This document shows, piece by piece, positions 60,478 to 64,000 of a stretch of DNA of 64,000 nucleotides (the stretch's first letter is position 1; every line of letters begins with the position of its first letter). The DNA lies in the NCBI GenBank assembly GCA_900312665.1, contig ONZQ02000007.1, positions 792,102 to 856,101 of the forward strand. Reading direction: 5' to 3'. The DNA is from Cephalotrichum gorgonifer. Its lineage: Eukaryota; Ascomycota; Sordariomycetes; Microascales; Microascaceae. Under the pieces are notes generated by a model. The model was not told where the DNA came from and did no database searches. It saw only the letters and a list, made by a program, of their open reading frames with translations. The translations under genes were made by a program, and so were the position numbers.

Positions 60478-61137
60478 TTACTGCCGGGTCGTCTGTTGCG
60501 GACATCCACTCGTCCATCCGGGAACAACCTGGGACCCGCGCTTCCCGTCCGATTTCTGTACCTCGAGCCCACGACAGGTCCGGTGTGTCTGCTTCTCGGC
60601 CGAAGCAGCAGACATCACCGTGAGACACAGGGCCCTCAGTCGCCTCTCCACGAGCTGGGACCTGCGGGGCGAGAGTAAGCAAGCAGCCCCCCTACGCTTG
60701 CCTCGTCCCGTAGCCGCCTGCTTCATCCACACCTCTCGCCTCTTCGCCTCATTCTCCATCTTCCTCTCCACGCGCTGCCTCATCCGTATCCGCCGGTGCT
60801 CCCGCGCGAGGGGACCCTCGGAATCGCACACAAGAGCGATGGCTGTGTCGATGATCCTCCTGCCCATGCCGCGGCGGGAGCCCCTTTGGATGCGCGTCCG
60901 CTCAAAGTCGAGGTTTATGGCCCGTAGGCGCGAGACCAGGAGTGAGAGCACTTCCTCGTCGCTCCAGGCCTTGGAGGGTTGGTCTCGCCAGTTACCCGGG
61001 ACGAGAGTGGAGTTGAACAGGTGGGTGAACTGTAGGTCGTCCGTATCCATGTGGCGGCCATTCTCGACGCATGTCTTGATGATACTTTTCTTCAATTCTC
61101 CGCAGGTATCTATAGAGCGGTCTGCTGTGGACGACAT
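60478..61137 (-). CDS. Accessory family member C, function unknown
   Basis: A frame of 219 residues starting MSSTADRSIDTCGELKKSII. The core matches B: ENGRHMDTDDLQFTHLFNST, AWSDEEVLSLLVSRLR, RIIDTAIALVCDSEGPL, then a basic coiled stretch (RIRMRQRVERKMENEAKRR). The tail is basic and Cys-containing. The stop TAA at the end lies in CGGCA|GTAAGT, a perfect donor, and an acceptor-like TTGCAG occurs near 60280 before the helicase remnant. A longer spliced product cannot be excluded. No known domain was recognised. Confidence 0.58.
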   Translation of the reverse strand: MSSTADRSIDTCGELKKSIIKTCVENGRHMDTDDLQFTHLFNSTLVPGNWRDQPSKAWSDEEVLSLLVSRLRAINLDFERTRIQRGSRRGMGRRIIDTAIALVCDSEGPLAREHRRIRMRQRVERKMENEAKRREVWMKQAATGRGKRRGAACLLSPRRSQLVERRLRALCLTVMSAASAEKQTHRTCRGLEVQKSDGKRGSQVVPGWTSGCPQQTTRQ

Positions 61138-61274
61138 CCTCGAAGGGAGGGGGTAAGGATCTGATGCAGGAGGCTGGATAATAGGCGTGGGTGTGGGGGA
61201 GTATTAATGTAAGTACGTTCGTGGCAGCTAGGCCCAAGATTGGTGGTCAAGGTCCAATGGGTAGATATAACAAA

Positions 61275-61302
61275 GGGAAGGGAGGGAAGGGAGGGAAGGG
61301 AG
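61275..61302 (+). repeat. GGGAAGGGA microsatellite
   Basis: About three copies of GGGAAGGGAG in direct tandem in non-coding DNA upstream of gene C. Confidence 0.85.
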
Positions 61303-61604
61303 AAATGAACCAAACAGAGGGATCAAGAGAATATATAGATATCATCGTCGGAAGTCCAGTTGGACGAGTCTGGTCTCGAACCAGTTCCCCGGATGATGGC
61401 TCCAGCATATACGGATGCCATCTCCAGGGACTAGCCACCCGAAAGTCGGTGGATCCATGACGAGTTTCACTGCCTGGCTCCAGTCACCCTTTGTCCGTGG
61501 GAAAGCTATTGCTCCAGCGAAAGACAGGTGCAAAATGTACGGTAAATTTGGAGGCTCTTCCGAAGTGTGGGGTGGTGTCGCCGAGGTGGGGCTGCCGCCG
61601 TGGA

Positions 61605-61870
61605 TCCCGGTTCCTGGGTGGTCGGTCCTGATTTCCCGGATTCGGGACCCCAGTTGCTGACTAAGGCAGAGAACGTATAAATGCATTCATCTGATTCCTG
61701 GGTTTGAGACTCCAGTTGCTGACTAGGGCTGAGGAATATGTGTGGATCCAGGGGAAGTAATAGATCCCTGGGTGGCCCCGATTCCTGGGCGGCCCTGATT
61801 TCTGGGTTCGGGACTCCAGTTGGCGCCTAAGGTAGAGAAATATGTGTGTATTCAGGGGAGGGAGCAGCTG
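61605..61870 (+). repeat. Degenerate direct repeats sharing CCTGGGT and CCAGTTG words
   Basis: Three units each hold TTCCTGGGT (or CCCTGGGT), then a GGGACYCCAGTTG word, then CTAAGG or CTAGGG with GAGAA. The CAGTTG core recurs at about 61651, 61713 and 61817, so the spacing is irregular (62 and 104). The units lie just downstream of the EBP-like gene. Confidence 0.7.
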
Positions 61871-62016
61871 GATTATGAGGATACCCCTGGACTGGATGCG
61901 AGGTCTGAGGTCACAGGGATAGTAGGTGCCTTGGTGGGTGGGTCCGCCCGCCAGCCATACCATTCCCACACCCAAGTATAGCACACACGGCCGCCGCGGC
62001 CCCGTTCTTGTCGTCT

Positions 62017-63289
62017 TCACTCGTCACTCTCCGTGTCGGCATCCTCCTCCTCCGTGTCGTCATCCCCCGTATCTTCATCTTCTTCCCTTTCGCGCTCCGT
62101 GTTGCGGCTCTTTTCTTCTCCCTTGGTCTCCAAGCCGCAGTCCTCGTCACTGCTCCTCTTCTTGATATCGTGTAGCCTCTCCTGAAGGTCGCACACGACC
62201 CCCTGAATGCTCCCCAGCGTCATGAAGGCAAGCCTCATAGCACGAATGCTCCGCACGAGTAGGACTTTCCGGGTATGTCAGCTCATTTCACACATATAAA
62301 CCTCGAAGGCACGGCTAGGAAGAAGGGGGAAAGGGGGATGTAGCGGGTACTCACAGGTAGGGACTATGACCCACGGCAGGTTGAACCCGAAGTAGTACAC
62401 CCAAAAGTAGAGCACCTCGGGCCTGCTGTGCGCCACGCCGCGGTAGTACTGCTCGGCCATGCTAGTAGAGTAGTAGAGCACGACGCCGTAAAGGTGACCC
62501 ATGCACACCATCATCTGGACCGGGTGGCGGAGAGAGCTTCTCCTGACGATGCAGAGAGCCGCGAAGAAGCATAGGGGTCCCCAGACGAGCTTGGTGTGGA
62601 CATTAGTAAATGGTTCTTCTCGTCGCAATGGAAGGGGAATAGAAGGGAGGGCGCCAGAGCGTGAAGGGGCACCCCGGGGAGGCTCTAAGCGGCGAAAAAC
62701 TTACCACCGTAATGGTCTCGACCGAGATCATGAAGGGGTCGGAGGTGAGATATCGCGAGTCGGAGAGGGCGTACTCCTTCCACAACTGCGCAAAGAGCGT
62801 CTGCTGGCTTGCCAGAGTCGCATGGTTGAGCACAAAGTAGCCTTTTCAACAACGGGTGTTAGCTTCCCCTTATCCGGAACTTGACCCCCGGTGTGGGGAC
62901 CAGCGTAGAGGCCATCTACGACTACTGAGCCAAACCAGGGGTTTAGCGTGAGGCCTGATAAACTGACCTTCGAAGAAGCAGTGAAGAAAGCCGCCTATCA
63001 CGAGTTAGCCGAGCGCTACACGCAAAGGCACAATAACCCCCAAGCAAGGGGGGGTCAATGGGCGGGCAAAGGAGGACATACATATGGAATACCAGCCCAC
63101 AATCCACCTCTCGTCGACGCCCAACCTCGGATTCACCCTCGCCGCCAAGCCGGCCGATCCCAAACCCACCGTCGCCAGCATGACGCCCAGAGACCCAACC
63201 ACCAGCGCGAGAGGGCGGTCGTTCTCCGCGTAGTGAGGTATTAGCGCGTTGGCGGGCGAGTACGGGTGGTTGGGGTGGAATTCCTCCAT
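62017..63289 (-). CDS. EBP/EXPERA-family membrane protein (sterol delta8-delta7 isomerase-like) with acidic tail
   Basis: Five exons, 63289-63082, 62994-62968, 62841-62705, 62589-62355 and 62264-62017, join in phase to 284 residues. Exon 2 is a 27-nt micro-exon encoding GGFLHCFFE, the conserved EBP helix with the His and Glu that line the active site. Further on are FMISVETITV (second Glu), GPLCFFAALCIVRRSSLRHP, LYGVVLYYSTS and EVLYFWVYYFGFNLPWVIVP, in EBP order, giving four to five membrane segments. Human EBP isomerises the sterol double bond in the ER. Fungal ergosterol synthesis normally uses the unrelated Erg2, so a role in another terpenoid or steroid pathway is possible; this is inference. 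The C-terminus (DTGDDDTEEEDADTESDE) is a highly acidic extension absent from EBP. Confidence 0.85.
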
Positions 63290-64000
63290 TGTTTCGCGTC
63301 CGCGGCCTGGCATATATGCCCGCTTTTGATTTTGAAAAAAAAAAAAAAAGTAGCTGGCTGTTGGTAAAGGTTGATGATGGGTGAGGCGAGCGCGGAGAGG
63401 TTGAGGGTGGAAAGAATGATGAAGTGGAAGAGGAGAAGGATTATATAGAGAGAAAACAATGATTATAGACAGGGAATTAAACCTGTAAATGACTGCCTCC
63501 TCTCAGCACAAACCTAGAGATATCCTGTGATGACCTTTGTCCCGCTCCTTATTGTTGTTGTTGCGGTTGCTAATGGCCAATGCCCGCTTTTTTTTGTTGG
63601 GCTGGCATGCCGCATCTGGATGCAGCCAGTCAATCACGATCACCGCGTAAGGCCCGGGCTCCTGCAGGCAATCCATAGATAGGCCTGGGCGCCTGTTGGT
63701 CGGGTAAGCCCCCGCCGAACTGTCAGAATTTCAGCACTCAGGTCACGTGTTTATAGGGGAACATCGCTATATTTACAGAGGTAGGCATTGTTCCTCGACA
63801 ACAATCCGACAAGCAGGGGAATGGATTGTCTCCCTGCAGTTTGCTCACGGCTCATGAGGACCATCGTTTAGCCTTCTAACGCAGGAGAGGGTGGGAAAGA
63901 GTGGAGATGAGGCATGCCCGTCCCCCTTCCTGTCTCCCCTACGCGTGGTAGGTGAGAGCTTGAAACTATTAGGACTGGTTGGGTGAAAGAGTGAATAAGA
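63290..64000. other. 5' flank of the EBP-like gene, window end
   Basis: No gene seen. It holds a 16-A run at 63333-63348. Downstream DNA beyond 63480 is unremarkable; no coherent frame. Confidence 0.5.

Larger units (their letters stand above)
61138..62016. other. Spacer with degenerate tandem repeats
   Basis: Between gene C and the EBP-like gene. It contains a GGGAA microsatellite (61275-61302) and three related units around 61605-61870. No gene seen. Confidence 0.55.

Noticed and set aside
1..64000. CRISPR array, prophage, rRNA or intact transposon
   Set aside because: No regularly spaced identical repeats, transposase or reverse-transcriptase motifs, or rRNA segments were seen; the genome is eukaryotic.

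Overview
The window is nuclear DNA of a filamentous ascomycete (Pezizomycotina, most likely a Sordariomycete). The basis is short GT-AG introns of about 50-140 nt with CTAAC/CTGAC branch points, the intron layout of the histone H4 gene, and several proteins typical of such fungi: a Jsn1-type RRM+PUF protein, a fungal Snf5, mitochondrial mL60, and a patatin/NB-ARC/TPR receptor. All exon structures below were read by eye from splice consensus, reading phase and protein continuity. No transcript or database evidence was available.

Layout. 0-17 kb: a large low-complexity ascomycete protein (735-3281, -), a PA2G4/Ebp1-type protein (5390-7093, -), Snf5 of the SWI/SNF complex (9573-11869, +), and a PUF protein (13202-16839, -). 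17-24.8 kb is gene-poor, holding only an HSL-type membrane esterase (21372-22719, +); its intergenic DNA is full of a short TACTCGTA/TACTCCGTA word. 24.8-44.5 kb is a dense housekeeping block: NC2-alpha/Bur6, Pik1 phosphatidylinositol 4-kinase, Snd2/TMEM208, an APC3/Cdc27-like TPR protein with an in-frame TAG, histone H4, Trs20/sedlin, mitochondrial mL60, nuclear cap-binding Cbc2, and nucleoporin Nup82. 44.5-51.9 kb is sparse, with one unrecognised polyproline protein.

51.9-63.3 kb looks accessory. It holds a complete five-exon patatin-NB-ARC-TPR receptor (1111 aa, 42-residue repeats), a small beta-rich unknown gene, three same-strand genes that I read as diverged members of one undescribed family (A, B, C), a frameshifted SNF2-helicase remnant between B and C, and a five-exon EBP/EXPERA sterol-isomerase-like membrane protein with an acidic tail.

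Genes pair as is common in compact fungal genomes. Divergent pairs with shared promoters are Snd2/APC3, Trs20/mL60 and Cbc2/Nup82. Convergent pairs are Snf5/PUF, Pik1/Snd2 and mL60/Cbc2. The best candidate for a novel system is the receptor together with the tandem A/B/C family and the unknown gene beside it. A link to allorecognition or regulated cell death is inference from the receptor architecture only. No tRNA, rRNA, CRISPR array or intact transposon was found.
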